From the NCBI RefSeq assembly GCF_900631615.1, contig NZ_LR131273.1:3070850-3134849 (forward strand): a stretch of DNA of 64,000 bases. Direction: 5' to 3'. Shown here piece by piece: positions 11,462-19,433 of this stretch (position 1 is its first letter; each line of letters begins with the position of its first letter). A program made the translations under genes and the position numbers. This stretch comes from Tsukamurella paurometabola (GTDB taxonomy: Bacteria; Actinomycetota; Actinomycetes; Mycobacteriales; Mycobacteriaceae). The notes beneath the pieces are model-generated. The model ran no database searches, had not been told where the DNA came from, and was given only the letters and a program-made list of their open reading frames with translations.

Positions 11462-11519
11462 GTGTGCAATCACCAGCGTCTGCAGTAGTTGCACGCACAA
11501 CGAATAGATAGTTGCACAC
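11462..11519. promoter_or_regulatory. Repeated TTGCAC boxes between MFS pump and MarR regulator
   Basis: Three related boxes lie in the divergent intergenic region: GTGTGCAA at 11462-11469, GTTGCACGC at 11489-11497 and GTTGCACAC at 11511-11519. The first and third are inverted relative to each other, and both are joined to a CCAGCG/CGCTGG element, so they form a long interrupted inverted repeat. GTTGCACGCACAAC at 11488-11501 is itself a partial palindrome. Such spacing suits binding of MarR dimers that repress both promoters; the assignment is inference. Confidence 0.5.
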
Positions 11520-11574
11520 GCTGGTAATCGTCGCAAGGTGGTATGGTCGGGGTCACGACGGAAGGGTGCTCATC

Positions 11575-12036
11575 ATGGGGATCGCCGATGACGCGGTGGA
11601 GATTCGTGCGCAGGGATGGCGCACCCTCGTCGCATTGCATGCGCTGATCGAGAACGAGCTCGAGCGTTCCTTGCAATCGAGTCACGACCTCTCGGTCGTC
11701 GAGTTCACGGTGCTGGACGCGCTGAGCCGGCAGGACGGGTGGCACATGCGGATGCGCCAGCTCGCTCGCGCGGCGGCCCTGTCGAGTAGCGCGACCACGC
11801 GGCTGGTGACTCGGCTGGAGGATCGCGGCCTGCTCGCACGGATTCTGTGCGCCGACGATCGTCGCGGGATCTACACCGAGCTGACGCCCGCCGGGTGGGA
11901 ACTGCTCGCTGCTGCGCGCCCGACCCACGAGCGGGTGTTGCGTGATGTCCTCGAGGAGGCTGCGGAGCAGCCGGAGCTGCGGGTACTGGTCGACGCCGTG
12001 TCGGTGAAAGCTCCCGGGGTGGGGGCGTCCCGCTGA
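11575..12036 (+). CDS. MarR-family transcriptional regulator
   Basis: A 153-residue winged-helix regulator. The DNA-binding core is visible as MRQLARAAALSSSATTRLVTRLEDRG (split at residues 62-87), followed by the wing LCADDRRGIYTELTPAGWELL. The ATG at 11575 (MGIADDAVEIRAQGW) is preferred; the in-frame ATG at 11512 would place the start inside a putative operator box. It is transcribed divergently from the MFS-reductase pair and is likely their ligand-responsive repressor and its own. Confidence 0.85.
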   Translation: MGIADDAVEIRAQGWRTLVALHALIENELERSLQSSHDLSVVEFTVLDALSRQDGWHMRMRQLARAAALSSSATTRLVTRLEDRGLLARILCADDRRGIYTELTPAGWELLAAARPTHERVLRDVLEEAAEQPELRVLVDAVSVKAPGVGASR

Positions 12037-12124
12037 CCGACTGTGCGAATCACGGGAAACTTCAGTAACTTCCGTCCCTCCCGTCGTCCTTTTCGTTGGC
12101 TTTCGTCACGGTTCGCGCGACAAT

Positions 12125-12140
12125 TGTGACCGGCGTCACA
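12125..12140. promoter_or_regulatory. CRP-type binding site (TGTGA-N6-TCACA)
   Basis: The 16 bases TGTGACCGGCGTCACA match the CRP consensus TGTGA-N6-TCACA exactly, and their arms TGTGAC/GTCACA are perfectly inverted. It lies 61 bases upstream of the start codon of the secreted-protein gene at 12201. Mycobacterial CRP (Rv3676) is known to recognise this type of site. No promoter elements are clear enough to say whether binding would activate or repress. Confidence 0.6.
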
Positions 12141-12200
12141 GTGGCGTCGGGCCGCGTCGGCGGCCAGTCGTTCGTTCGACGGAGGATTGGGGAGTTCACC

Positions 12201-12602
12201 ATGAACATGCGGACAACCGGAGCTCTCGGGCTCGCGATCGCGGGTGTGGCGACGATGCTCTCGGCGGGTACGGCGGCCGCGGATCCCGCGCCGCCCTATG
12301 TCGACCTGCAGGCCTTCGGCTACGTCAGTTGCGGTGGTCCGCTTCCGGACAGGCCGGAATCGAACTCGTTGATCGACCACGGATGGGTCACCAACCACGG
12401 TCCCGGCACGGCGTACGACGTTCGGGTCTGGTTCAACGGCGGCGTGTCCAGGTCCGCCGGCATGCTGGCCCCCGGGGAATCGCTGCAGATCGAGCAGGTC
12501 GTCCCGAGCTGGGGATGCCCGTTCCGGGCGATCTCGGTCAAGTCGTCGACGAGCACGTACGACATCAACAGCGGCAACAACTGGTGGGTCGCGCGCAATT
12601 GA
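12201..12602 (+). CDS. Small secreted protein, paralogue 1 (unknown function)
   Basis: 133 residues. An N-terminal signal peptide (hydrophobic residues about 5-25, AXA-type site near TAAADPAP) indicates export. The mature part of about 105 residues has two conserved cysteines, in SCGGPLPDR and WGCPFR, probably a disulfide. The pattern N-x-G-x-x-x-A-x-x-V-x-V-W ... LAPGESLQIEQ resembles CARDB/Ig-like beta-sandwich domains (inference). The start is supported by GGGGAG eight bases upstream of the ATG. It is clearly paralogous to the gene at 12869. I do not recognise a named family. Confidence 0.75.
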   Translation: MNMRTTGALGLAIAGVATMLSAGTAAADPAPPYVDLQAFGYVSCGGPLPDRPESNSLIDHGWVTNHGPGTAYDVRVWFNGGVSRSAGMLAPGESLQIEQVVPSWGCPFRAISVKSSTSTYDINSGNNWWVARN

Positions 12603-12620
12603 GCGGGCCCGCTGCCCGCA

Positions 12621-12653
12621 CCGGCCCCGGACCGCAGTGCGCTCCGGGGCCGG
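12621..12653. terminator. GC-rich hairpin after secreted paralogue 1
   Basis: CCGGCCCCGGA and TCCGGGGCCGG form a perfect 11-bp stem with an 11-base loop, starting 19 bases after the stop codon at 12602. There is no clear T-tract, which is common for terminators in high-GC actinobacteria. Confidence 0.6.
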
Positions 12654-12868
12654 CCCGTATCGGCGCCCGGAAGGGTCCCGCCGCGACGTTGCGCGGAAGT
12701 GACAGTTGGATAACGGGATTCGATGCGATCGTGCCCGGATCGTGATGTGACGGACGTAACGCCGGAGCCCGGCCGACCGACAAGACGGACAGCGCCCCGT
12801 TGCGGCGCTCGCGGTCGAAAATGCGCCGCGTCCGAAGAAGTTCGATCGGGGAACAGGGGAATCGAATC

Positions 12869-13264
12869 ATGAGGAAGATTGCATTGGCGGCCGCATCGGC
12901 CGCGATCGCCGGAGCCGCATCGCTGGTCTCCGCACCGTCCGCGAGCGCCTTCGTGCCCATCGTGGATCTTCAGGTCACGGGTGGGATCTCGTGCGGCGGG
13001 CCGCTGCCGGGACGGGCGGAGCCGAACTCGCAGACCGATCACGGCTACGTCCGCAACAACGGCAACGTGCCCGCGGTGAACGTCTGGCTCGGCTTCGGGG
13101 GCGGCGGGGGGCAGGGGCGCGCGTCGCTCGCGCCCGGTCAGGGCTTCGCGGCCACCCGGACGGTGCCCACGTGGGGCTGTCCGTTCCGGTCGACGTGGGT
13201 GCACACGGCGACCAGTAGCTTCGACATCAACTACAGCAACAACTACTTCGTCGCGCACAACTGA
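12869..13264 (+). CDS. Small secreted protein, paralogue 2 (unknown function)
   Basis: 131 residues with a signal peptide (MRKIALAAASAAIAGAASL, cleavage likely after SASA). The mature part aligns throughout with the protein at 12201: VDLQ-x-x-G-x-x-SCGGPLP, N-S-x-x-DHG, a central V-W segment, LAPG, VP-x-WGCPFR, and a DIN-x-x-x-NN ending in VA-x-N. Both cysteines are conserved. A Gly-rich stretch (GFGGGGGQGRAS) replaces part of one strand. The start is backed by GGGGA upstream. A weaker CRP-like half site (TGTGA at 12746) lies about 120 bases upstream. The function is unknown. Confidence 0.75.
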   Translation: MRKIALAAASAAIAGAASLVSAPSASAFVPIVDLQVTGGISCGGPLPGRAEPNSQTDHGYVRNNGNVPAVNVWLGFGGGGGQGRASLAPGQGFAATRTVPTWGCPFRSTWVHTATSSFDINYSNNYFVAHN

Positions 13265-13270
13265 GAGCCG

Positions 13271-13305
13271 TCGTCGCGCGGCGTTCGGGGGGCGCCGCGC
13301 GACGA
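13271..13305. terminator. GC-rich hairpin after secreted paralogue 2
   Basis: TCGTCGCGCGGCG and CGCCGCGCGACGA form a perfect 13-bp stem with a 9-base loop just past the stop codon at 13264. It sits between convergent genes, so it could serve both. Confidence 0.65.
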
Positions 13306-13342
13306 GGACTCCTCGACGCACGTACCCGGGTCTCGCGACGGG

Positions 13343-14461
13343 TCACGCGAGCACGGCCGCAGTGCCGAGGAACCGTCCGTAATCGCGGACGGGGCCCTCC
13401 AGGCGGTGCTTCGTCGCCGCGGTGATCCTCGTGAACGGCTCGATGGTCACGGTCACGGTCTTCGCCGTGGCCTTCCTGCTCCAGGTCCCTACGATTTCGC
13501 CGTCGACGACCACGATCGGCTTGAAGACGCCGTTGCGTCCCGGAACGATCCGGCTGAGGAAGGTCTCGTCGAGCTGCGGTGCGCGGGAGCCGTACCCGAT
13601 GATGTACTCGTCGAAGCCCGGGAGCAGGAGGGGGCGCGCGAGTGCCTCGTCGACCTGCGAGTCGGCCACATCGGCGGTGCCGCGTGCGACGAGGAAGCGG
13701 TTGCCCGCCAGCGTGATCCGTTCGACGGTATCGCCGGCGGCGTCGATGCCCTCGTCCACCGCGCCCATCGGGAGGTACGCCCACTTGCCGATGTCCTGCC
13801 GGGTGACCGGCCCTCGTGCGGCGACGAACCGCGACACGGCTTCGCCCAGAGCGTGTTCCGGATCCCGGCGCTCGCCGATCCAATCGTCGGCCAGTGCGAA
13901 GACGTCGGCCTTCTGCCCGGGATCGGCGAAGACGATCGCCATGAGCTCGGTGAGGTCACGCAGGATGTGGCCGGTCTGCGAATTGTCGAGCGGCAAGCCC
14001 GCGTCCGCGCACGCCGCGACCAGTTCGGGGCGGGTGCGCGTGCCGCCGCCCGCCAGTTCTGCTCGGACGATCCGCTCCGCGTCCGCCATCATCGCGTCGG
14101 TGATCCCGAGCTGTGGCCGGCGCTTGGCCGCCTCCGCCCGGGAGCGGACGGTCAGCGCGGCGCTGAGCCAGTGCAGGTCCTCCGGCGCCGTGATCTGCAG
14201 CGTGCCGCGTGCGGGTCGGTTGCGGGTGATCCGGCCCGCTGCGAGGTCGGCGAGCACCGTCGCGTCGTCCGGGTGCTCGGACGCGCGGAGCGACAGCGCG
14301 AAGCGGGCGGCCGCACCGTCCTGCGCCTGGATCGCGAGCATGCCGCGCGCGACGTCCGGCGCGGTGCGCCAGTCCCGCGCCCCGGGTACGAGGCCCTGGG
14401 CGCGGAGTCGGAGCGCACGGATGCGGCGGATCTCGGGGTCGGCGGCTGCGGTGGGGCCCAT
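13343..14461 (-). CDS. Winged-helix protein of the AlkZ/YcaQ-like (HTH_42) family
   Basis: 372 residues. The N-terminal region contains MLAIQAQDGAAARFALSLR (about residues 41-59), whose Q-A-Q matches the Q-x-Q catalytic motif of AlkZ/YcaQ DNA glycosylases. The rest fits the tandem winged-helix architecture of that family (RPARGTLQITAPEDLHWL, then LLLPGFDEYIIGYGSR and VVVDGEIVGTWSRK near the C-terminus). Members excise alkylated or cross-linked bases, or are uncharacterised. Activity here is inferred from the motif only. Confidence 0.75.
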   Translation of the reverse strand: MGPTAAADPEIRRIRALRLRAQGLVPGARDWRTAPDVARGMLAIQAQDGAAARFALSLRASEHPDDATVLADLAAGRITRNRPARGTLQITAPEDLHWLSAALTVRSRAEAAKRRPQLGITDAMMADAERIVRAELAGGGTRTRPELVAACADAGLPLDNSQTGHILRDLTELMAIVFADPGQKADVFALADDWIGERRDPEHALGEAVSRFVAARGPVTRQDIGKWAYLPMGAVDEGIDAAGDTVERITLAGNRFLVARGTADVADSQVDEALARPLLLPGFDEYIIGYGSRAPQLDETFLSRIVPGRNGVFKPIVVVDGEIVGTWSRKATAKTVTVTIEPFTRITAATKHRLEGPVRDYGRFLGTAAVLA

Positions 14462-14496
14462 GGGCGGAATCCTGCCACGGGCGTAGCCTCATCGGT

Positions 14497-15465
14497 GTGT
14501 GGAACACCTGGCTGACGCGCACCCTGGACATCGATCTGCCGATCCTCGGCGCCCCCATGGGTGGCCGTGCCGGGGGCGAGCTCGCGGGGGAGGTGACGGC
14601 CGCGGGCGGGCTGGGGATGATCGGCGCCGCCCGGTACGCCACGCCCGAGTGGATCGCCGAACAACTCCGCGTGATCCGGGCCGCTGCGGGCGAGGACGCG
14701 CCGATCGCCTTCGGCCTGCAGACCTGGTCGCTCGCCGACAGCCCCGAGCTGCTGGACGCGGTGCTCGCGGCCCGGCCGAAGCTCGTCTCGTTGTCGTTCG
14801 GAGATCCCGCGCCGTTCGTGCAGCGCGTCAAGGACGCGGGGGCGGTGGTGATCTCCCAGATCAACTCGGTGGAGGACCTGCGCGAGGTCGAGGCCGCGGG
14901 GGTCGACGCCGTGGTCGCGCAGGGTGGCGAGGCGGGCGGGCACACCGGCCGGATCGCGACCCTGCCGCTCCTGCAGGAGGTCCTGCGGGCGACCGAGCTC
15001 CCGGTCCTCGCGGCCGGTGGTATCGCTACCGGCCCCGGCCTGGCGGCCGTTCTCGCCGCCGGCGCGCAGGGCGCGCTGGTCGGCACGGCCCTCCTCGCGT
15101 CGCCGGAGACCGTGGGTCCCGATTACGCGATCCCCGCGCTGCTCAAGGCGGGCAGTGCCGACACGGTCTACACCGACGTCTTCGACAAGGCGCGGCACCA
15201 GCCGTGGCCCACCCGATGGTTCGGGCGCGCCCTCACCAACGACTTCACCGCGCGCTGGCACGACGGCGACGGGGTCGAGGCCTCGTCCGGTACCGAGGAA
15301 GCGGTCAGCGCGGCGTACGACGGTGCGCTGCCGGAGGTCGGGGTCGTGTACGCCGGTCAGGCCGCGGGCCTGGTCGACGAGGTGCGTCCCGCCCGTGAGG
15401 TGGTCACGTCCATCGCCGCCGGCGCGGAGGCACGGCTGCGCGCCGTCGCCGGGGTGTTGGGCTGA
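14497..15465 (+). CDS. Nitronate monooxygenase (2-nitropropane dioxygenase family)
   Basis: A 322-residue FMN-dependent TIM-barrel enzyme that oxidises nitronates such as propionate-3-nitronate. Visible motifs are PILGAPMGGRAGGEL at the N-terminus, VAQGGEAGGHTGR (about residues 139-151, with the active-site His) and VLAAGGIATGPGLAAVLAAGAQGA, the FMN phosphate site. The GTG start at 14497 gives the standard N-terminus. The stop overlaps the start of the following pentapeptide gene (TGATG), so both are probably cotranslated. Confidence 0.88.
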   Translation: MWNTWLTRTLDIDLPILGAPMGGRAGGELAGEVTAAGGLGMIGAARYATPEWIAEQLRVIRAAAGEDAPIAFGLQTWSLADSPELLDAVLAARPKLVSLSFGDPAPFVQRVKDAGAVVISQINSVEDLREVEAAGVDAVVAQGGEAGGHTGRIATLPLLQEVLRATELPVLAAGGIATGPGLAAVLAAGAQGALVGTALLASPETVGPDYAIPALLKAGSADTVYTDVFDKARHQPWPTRWFGRALTNDFTARWHDGDGVEASSGTEEAVSAAYDGALPEVGVVYAGQAAGLVDEVRPAREVVTSIAAGAEARLRAVAGVLG

Positions 15466-16118
15466 TGGCCGGCGTCGTCGCGCCGAAGGTCGCGCCACTG
15501 CGCCTCGGGGACCTCGAGGTGGGGGACACCGACGAGCTGATGCCGGGTGGCACGGAGGACCGCCGCCGGTTCGCCGAGCCCACGGTCAAGGGACGTGATC
15601 TCAGCGGAATCACCTTCAGCGAGTGCGAGCTCGCGGGCTGGGAGGTCCGCGATGCCGTGTTCACCGAGGCGGCGTTCCTCGAGACCAGGATCAGCGCGCT
15701 GTTCGCCACGGGCTTCCGCGCCACGCGTTCGACGCTCCGCCAGGTCGAGGTCGAGGATGCCCGGATCGGCGCCGTCGAGCTCATGGACGCCACGCTGCGC
15801 TCCGTGGTCTTCACCGACGTCCGGCTCGGATTCGTGAACCTGCGCGGCGCCGCGCTCACGGACGTGGTGTTCCGGGGCTGCATGCTCGACGGCATCGACG
15901 CCGCCGACGCGACCCTGAACCGGGTGGCGTTCGAGGACTGCACCGCCGGCGAGCTGGACGTGACGCGGGCGACACTGCAGAACGTCGACCTGCGCGGCCT
16001 TCAGGTGGAACGGATCCGCGGTGTGGAGGGCATCGCCGGCGCGACGATGTCGCACCTGCAGGTGGTCGGTCTGGCCGAGGTCTTCGCCGCACACCTGGGC
16101 ATCCACGTCACGGACTGA
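15465..16118 (+). CDS. Pentapeptide repeat protein
   Basis: 217 residues dominated by A(D/N)LxF-like five-residue repeats, for example LRGAALTDVVFRGCMLDGID and ATLNRVAFEDCTAGELDVT. These predict a right-handed quadrilateral beta helix. It lacks a signal peptide or membrane segment. Some pentapeptide proteins mimic DNA and protect gyrase (MfpA), but nothing here shows that role. It overlaps the nitronate monooxygenase stop by one base. Confidence 0.82.
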   Translation: MAGVVAPKVAPLRLGDLEVGDTDELMPGGTEDRRRFAEPTVKGRDLSGITFSECELAGWEVRDAVFTEAAFLETRISALFATGFRATRSTLRQVEVEDARIGAVELMDATLRSVVFTDVRLGFVNLRGAALTDVVFRGCMLDGIDAADATLNRVAFEDCTAGELDVTRATLQNVDLRGLQVERIRGVEGIAGATMSHLQVVGLAEVFAAHLGIHVTD

Positions 16119-16131
16119 TCGTCACCGGACC

Positions 16132-16149
16132 GGCGCGGCGAACCGCGCC
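16132..16149. terminator. Short GC hairpin
   Basis: GGCGCGG and CCGCGCC pair perfectly around a CGAA tetraloop, 13 bases after the pentapeptide gene stop and before a convergent gene. There is no T-tract. Confidence 0.45.
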
Positions 16150-16202
16150 CCGAGGATCCGGCCGACCGAACAGTGGCTCCGCCACCGGTCGCGGGGGTGC
16201 GC

Positions 16203-16592
16203 TCACTGCGACATCGCGGCGTTCGCCATGCCGCCGGTGACGACGGTGCAGAGCACGACGAGGCCGATCCCGATGAGCGGCCAGTGGAACGTGTACCGCC
16301 GCCGGCGGGCCTGCACGACGGTGATCACCGCGGTGCCGACGACGATCGCGGCGATGCCCACCCACTGCAGGAGAATCGCGGCGCCGGCCGCGTCCGAGGC
16401 GGCGCAGGGGCCGGGCGGGCACCCGTCGGCCGCCATCGCGTAGAAGCCGGCGAACATCGCCGCAGCGTACGCGGTGCCGAGCAACAGGACCCACAGCACG
16501 ACGCCCGCAGCGGTGTCCGCCGCGCCGGATGTCTTCGTGCGTGGCGCGGGCTCGGCGGTGAACAGGGTGGGGAGGGCAATGGGATCGCTCAT
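16203..16592 (-). CDS. Small three-helix membrane protein, unknown function
   Basis: 129 residues. A hydrophilic N-terminus of about 28 residues is followed by three hydrophobic segments (about 29-52, 68-92 and 103-124). Between the first two lies a Cys-containing extracytoplasmic loop (GCPPGPCAASDA), and a positive loop QARRRR precedes the last helix. No family recognised. It is divergent from the M3 peptidase and convergent with the pentapeptide gene. Confidence 0.65.
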   Translation of the reverse strand: MSDPIALPTLFTAEPAPRTKTSGAADTAAGVVLWVLLLGTAYAAAMFAGFYAMAADGCPPGPCAASDAAGAAILLQWVGIAAIVVGTAVITVVQARRRRYTFHWPLIGIGLVVLCTVVTGGMANAAMSQ

Positions 16593-16678
16593 GGTGACAG
16601 CATCGCCGGGCCGCGGCCGCCCGGAATCCGTGCAACTACTCAGGCCGGGTGAGGGCTTGTCCGGGTAGGTTCGTCTGC

Positions 16679-18715
16679 GTGACCGTCGACGCCGTTCTCG
16701 CCCCGAGCACCCTGCCCTTCGCCCTGCCGGACTTCGCCGCGTTCGCGGAGGTGGACTACGAGGCGGCGTTCGCGGAGGGGTTCGCCCGGCACCGTCGGGA
16801 CATCGCGGCGATCGCCGCGAACCCCGAGCCCGCCACCTTCGCGAACACCGTCGAGGCGATGGAACGCGCCGGTCAGGACCTGGGGCGCGTGGCCGCGGTC
16901 TTCTTCTCGCTGACCTCGACCGACCGCACGGATGCGCTGGAGGCCGCGCAGGCGGCGATCTCGCCGCGGTGGTCGGCGCACTTCGACGCGATCCTGATGG
17001 ATGCCGCGTTGTTCGCCCGCATCGACGAGCTGCACTCCCGGCGTGGTGACCTCGGGCTCGATGCCGAGCAGCACCGCCTCCTCGAGCGGTACCACCTGCG
17101 CTTCATCCGTGCGGGCGCCGGGCTCGGCGCCGCAGCGCAGGAACGGCTGCGGGCGATCAACACCGAGCTCGCCGAGCTCACCACCGAGTTCTCCCGCCGC
17201 ACCCTGGCCGAGACCAACGCCTCGGCAGTCCATTTCGCGACCGAGGCCGAGCTCGACGGCCTGGACGCGGACGCGGTCTCGGCCGCCCGCGCCGCGGCGC
17301 AGGAGGCCGGACGCGAGGGGTTCCTCCTCGCCCTGGGGTACCCGCTCAACCAGCCGAACGTCGCGCGGCTGACCGACCGGGAGTCCCGCCGGAAGGTCTT
17401 CGAGGCCTCGTCGGAGCGGAACACGCGCGGCGGCGACAACGACACCCGCGAGCTGATCGCGCGCGTCGCGGCGCTGCGTGCCGAGCGGGCCGCGCTCTTC
17501 GGCTACCCGCACCACGCGGCGTACCAGATCGCCGACCAGACCGCGGGCACCGCCGAGGCGGCCCTCGGAATGCTGCGGGACCTCGCCGTCCCGGCCGCGC
17601 GGAACGCCGCCGCCGAGCGCGCCGAACTGGAGGAGCTCGCGGGACATCCGATCGAGGCGTGGGACTGGCCGTACTACGCCCGCCTCGCCGAGCAGCGCGC
17701 GCAGGCGAGCGAGGGTGCCGCGGAAGGGCCGCAGCTCAGCGACTACTTCGCGCTCGACACCGTCATCGAGAAGGGCGTGTTCGAAGCCGCCTCCCGCATG
17801 TACGGGCTCACGTTCACCGAGCGCACCGACCTCGCGCTCCACCACCCGGACGCGCGGGCGTGGCAGGTCATGGGGCCCGACGGTGCGCCGCTCGGCCTGT
17901 TCATCGGTGACTACTTCGCGAGGCCGAGCAAGCGCGGCGGGGCGTGGATGACCAGCTTCGTCGACCAGGCCGCGCTGCTCGACGCGCGACCGGTGATCAT
18001 CAACGTGTGCAACTTCGTTCGGCCGCCCGCGGGCCGGCCCGCGCTGCTCACGCGGGACGAGGTGACCACCGTCTTCCACGAGTTCGGGCACGCGCTGCAC
18101 GGCCTGCTCTCCGACGTCACGTATCCGTACTTCTCGGGCACGAGCGTCCCGCGCGACTTCGTGGAGTTCCCTTCGCAGTTCAACGAGATGTTCGCGGCCT
18201 GGCCGTCGATCCTGGACAACTACGCCCGGCATCACGCGACGGGCGAGCCGCTGCCCGAGGGGCTTCGGCGATCCGTGCTCGAGCCCGGCACCCGCGGTGA
18301 GGGGTTCGGCACCGTCGAGTACCTGGCGGCGGCCGTGATCGACCTGGCCTGGCACACGATCGAGCCGGGCACCGTCGTCGCCGACGTGGAGGCCTTCGAG
18401 GCGGCGGCGCTCGCCGACGCGGGCCTGGATGTGGCGGGCGTGCCGCCGCGCTACCGCGGGCCGTTCTTCAATCACATCTTCTCGGGCGGGTACAGCGCGG
18501 GGTACTACAGCTACATCTGGTCGGAGGTGCTGGACGCCGACGCGTCCGCCTGGTTCGCCGCGCACGACGGGCCGACACGGGAGAACGGTGAGAAACTGCG
18601 TGCCGCCGTGCTGTCGCGCGGCGGTAGCGTCGACGCCTTGCAGGCCTACCGCGACTTCCGGGGTGCGGACCCGGACATCAGCCCGCTGCTCGAGCGCCGC
18701 GGGCTGACCGCGTAG
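16679..18715 (+). CDS. M3-family metallopeptidase (oligopeptidase A / Dcp type)
   Basis: About 678 residues, the normal length for thimet-like oligopeptidases, which cut short peptides in the cytoplasm. The zinc site is TTVFHEFGHALHGL (HExxH, around residue 470), with further conserved regions PRDFVEFPSQFNEMF and the C-terminal FNHIFSGGYSAGYYSYIWSE split near residues 598-617. The GTG at 16679 (VTVDAVLAPSTLPFALPDF) is preferred because GGTAGG precedes it; an in-frame GTG at 16649 has no ribosome site. No signal peptide. Confidence 0.93.
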   Translation: MTVDAVLAPSTLPFALPDFAAFAEVDYEAAFAEGFARHRRDIAAIAANPEPATFANTVEAMERAGQDLGRVAAVFFSLTSTDRTDALEAAQAAISPRWSAHFDAILMDAALFARIDELHSRRGDLGLDAEQHRLLERYHLRFIRAGAGLGAAAQERLRAINTELAELTTEFSRRTLAETNASAVHFATEAELDGLDADAVSAARAAAQEAGREGFLLALGYPLNQPNVARLTDRESRRKVFEASSERNTRGGDNDTRELIARVAALRAERAALFGYPHHAAYQIADQTAGTAEAALGMLRDLAVPAARNAAAERAELEELAGHPIEAWDWPYYARLAEQRAQASEGAAEGPQLSDYFALDTVIEKGVFEAASRMYGLTFTERTDLALHHPDARAWQVMGPDGAPLGLFIGDYFARPSKRGGAWMTSFVDQAALLDARPVIINVCNFVRPPAGRPALLTRDEVTTVFHEFGHALHGLLSDVTYPYFSGTSVPRDFVEFPSQFNEMFAAWPSILDNYARHHATGEPLPEGLRRSVLEPGTRGEGFGTVEYLAAAVIDLAWHTIEPGTVVADVEAFEAAALADAGLDVAGVPPRYRGPFFNHIFSGGYSAGYYSYIWSEVLDADASAWFAAHDGPTRENGEKLRAAVLSRGGSVDALQAYRDFRGADPDISPLLERRGLTA

Positions 18716-18741
18716 CGAACGCTCTGGTCGGAACCTCCGCT

Positions 18742-19380
18742 CTACGGAGAGGGGGCGAACACCGATCGCAGCGGCGCCGGGTCACCCTCGAGTTCGCCCA
18801 GCTCGATCGCCTCCTCGGCGGAGACCGTGCCGGTGGCGAGGCAGACGAGGACGTCCGGCGAGGCCGTCAGCACCGTGCGCGGTCGCTCCGCCGGAACGAA
18901 GGCGGACGGGCCGGTCTCGTCGATGCGGACCGTCATGAGGAATCCCTCCACCTCGACACCGGCTTCGACCGCGGGGGAGGCGGTGCGGCCGCGGAGCAGG
19001 GCCGGGACGGCCAGCGTGAGCCAGCGCGGCTGGAAGGCGTCGTCGCCCCGGCCCGAGGCGAGGAGGGGGACTCCCCACCGGCCCAGCGCCTCCATCGGCT
19101 CGCGCAGTGCCGCGCCCCGCGGAGTCAGCCGGTAGACGACCCCGGCGTCGCCGATGTGCCGCTCGACGATCCCGTCCGCCTCCAGGCCGCGCAGCCGGTC
19201 CGCCAGCAGATTCGTCGCGATACCCGCGAGCGAGGTCCTCAGCTCGCCGTACCGCATCGCACCCGGCAGGAGCTCGCGGACGATCAGCAGCGTCCAGCGG
19301 TCGCCGATCACGTCCAGTGCGCGGGCGAGGGCGCAGAACTGACCGTACGAGCGCTTCGGGGGATTGACTTTTTCAACCAT
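18742..19380 (-). CDS. HxlR-family transcriptional regulator
   Basis: About 212 residues. The N-terminal 100 form the HxlR winged helix: CALARALDVIGDRWTLLIVR, then FGELR-like MRYGELRTSLAGIATNLLADRL. About 90 residues of extra C-terminal domain follow, likely for sensing. The ATG at 19380 is preferred to the ATG at 19395, which lies within a perfect palindrome that looks like the operator. It is divergent from the DUF1761 gene and probably represses both. Confidence 0.85.
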   Translation of the reverse strand: MVEKVNPPKRSYGQFCALARALDVIGDRWTLLIVRELLPGAMRYGELRTSLAGIATNLLADRLRGLEADGIVERHIGDAGVVYRLTPRGAALREPMEALGRWGVPLLASGRGDDAFQPRWLTLAVPALLRGRTASPAVEAGVEVEGFLMTVRIDETGPSAFVPAERPRTVLTASPDVLVCLATGTVSAEEAIELGELEGDPAPLRSVFAPSP

Positions 19381-19397
19381 ACTTGATTGTATCAAGT
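19381..19397. promoter_or_regulatory. Perfect 7-3-7 palindrome, candidate HxlR operator
   Basis: ACTTGATTGTATCAAGT has two perfect 7-base arms around TGT. It abuts the regulator's start codon and lies 37 bases upstream of the DUF1761 start. Its A+T richness stands out from the surroundings. Function as operator is inferred from position. Confidence 0.6.
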
Positions 19398-19433
19398 TCC
19401 TACCGCGATGGTGCTACCGGAGGAGCGATTCAC

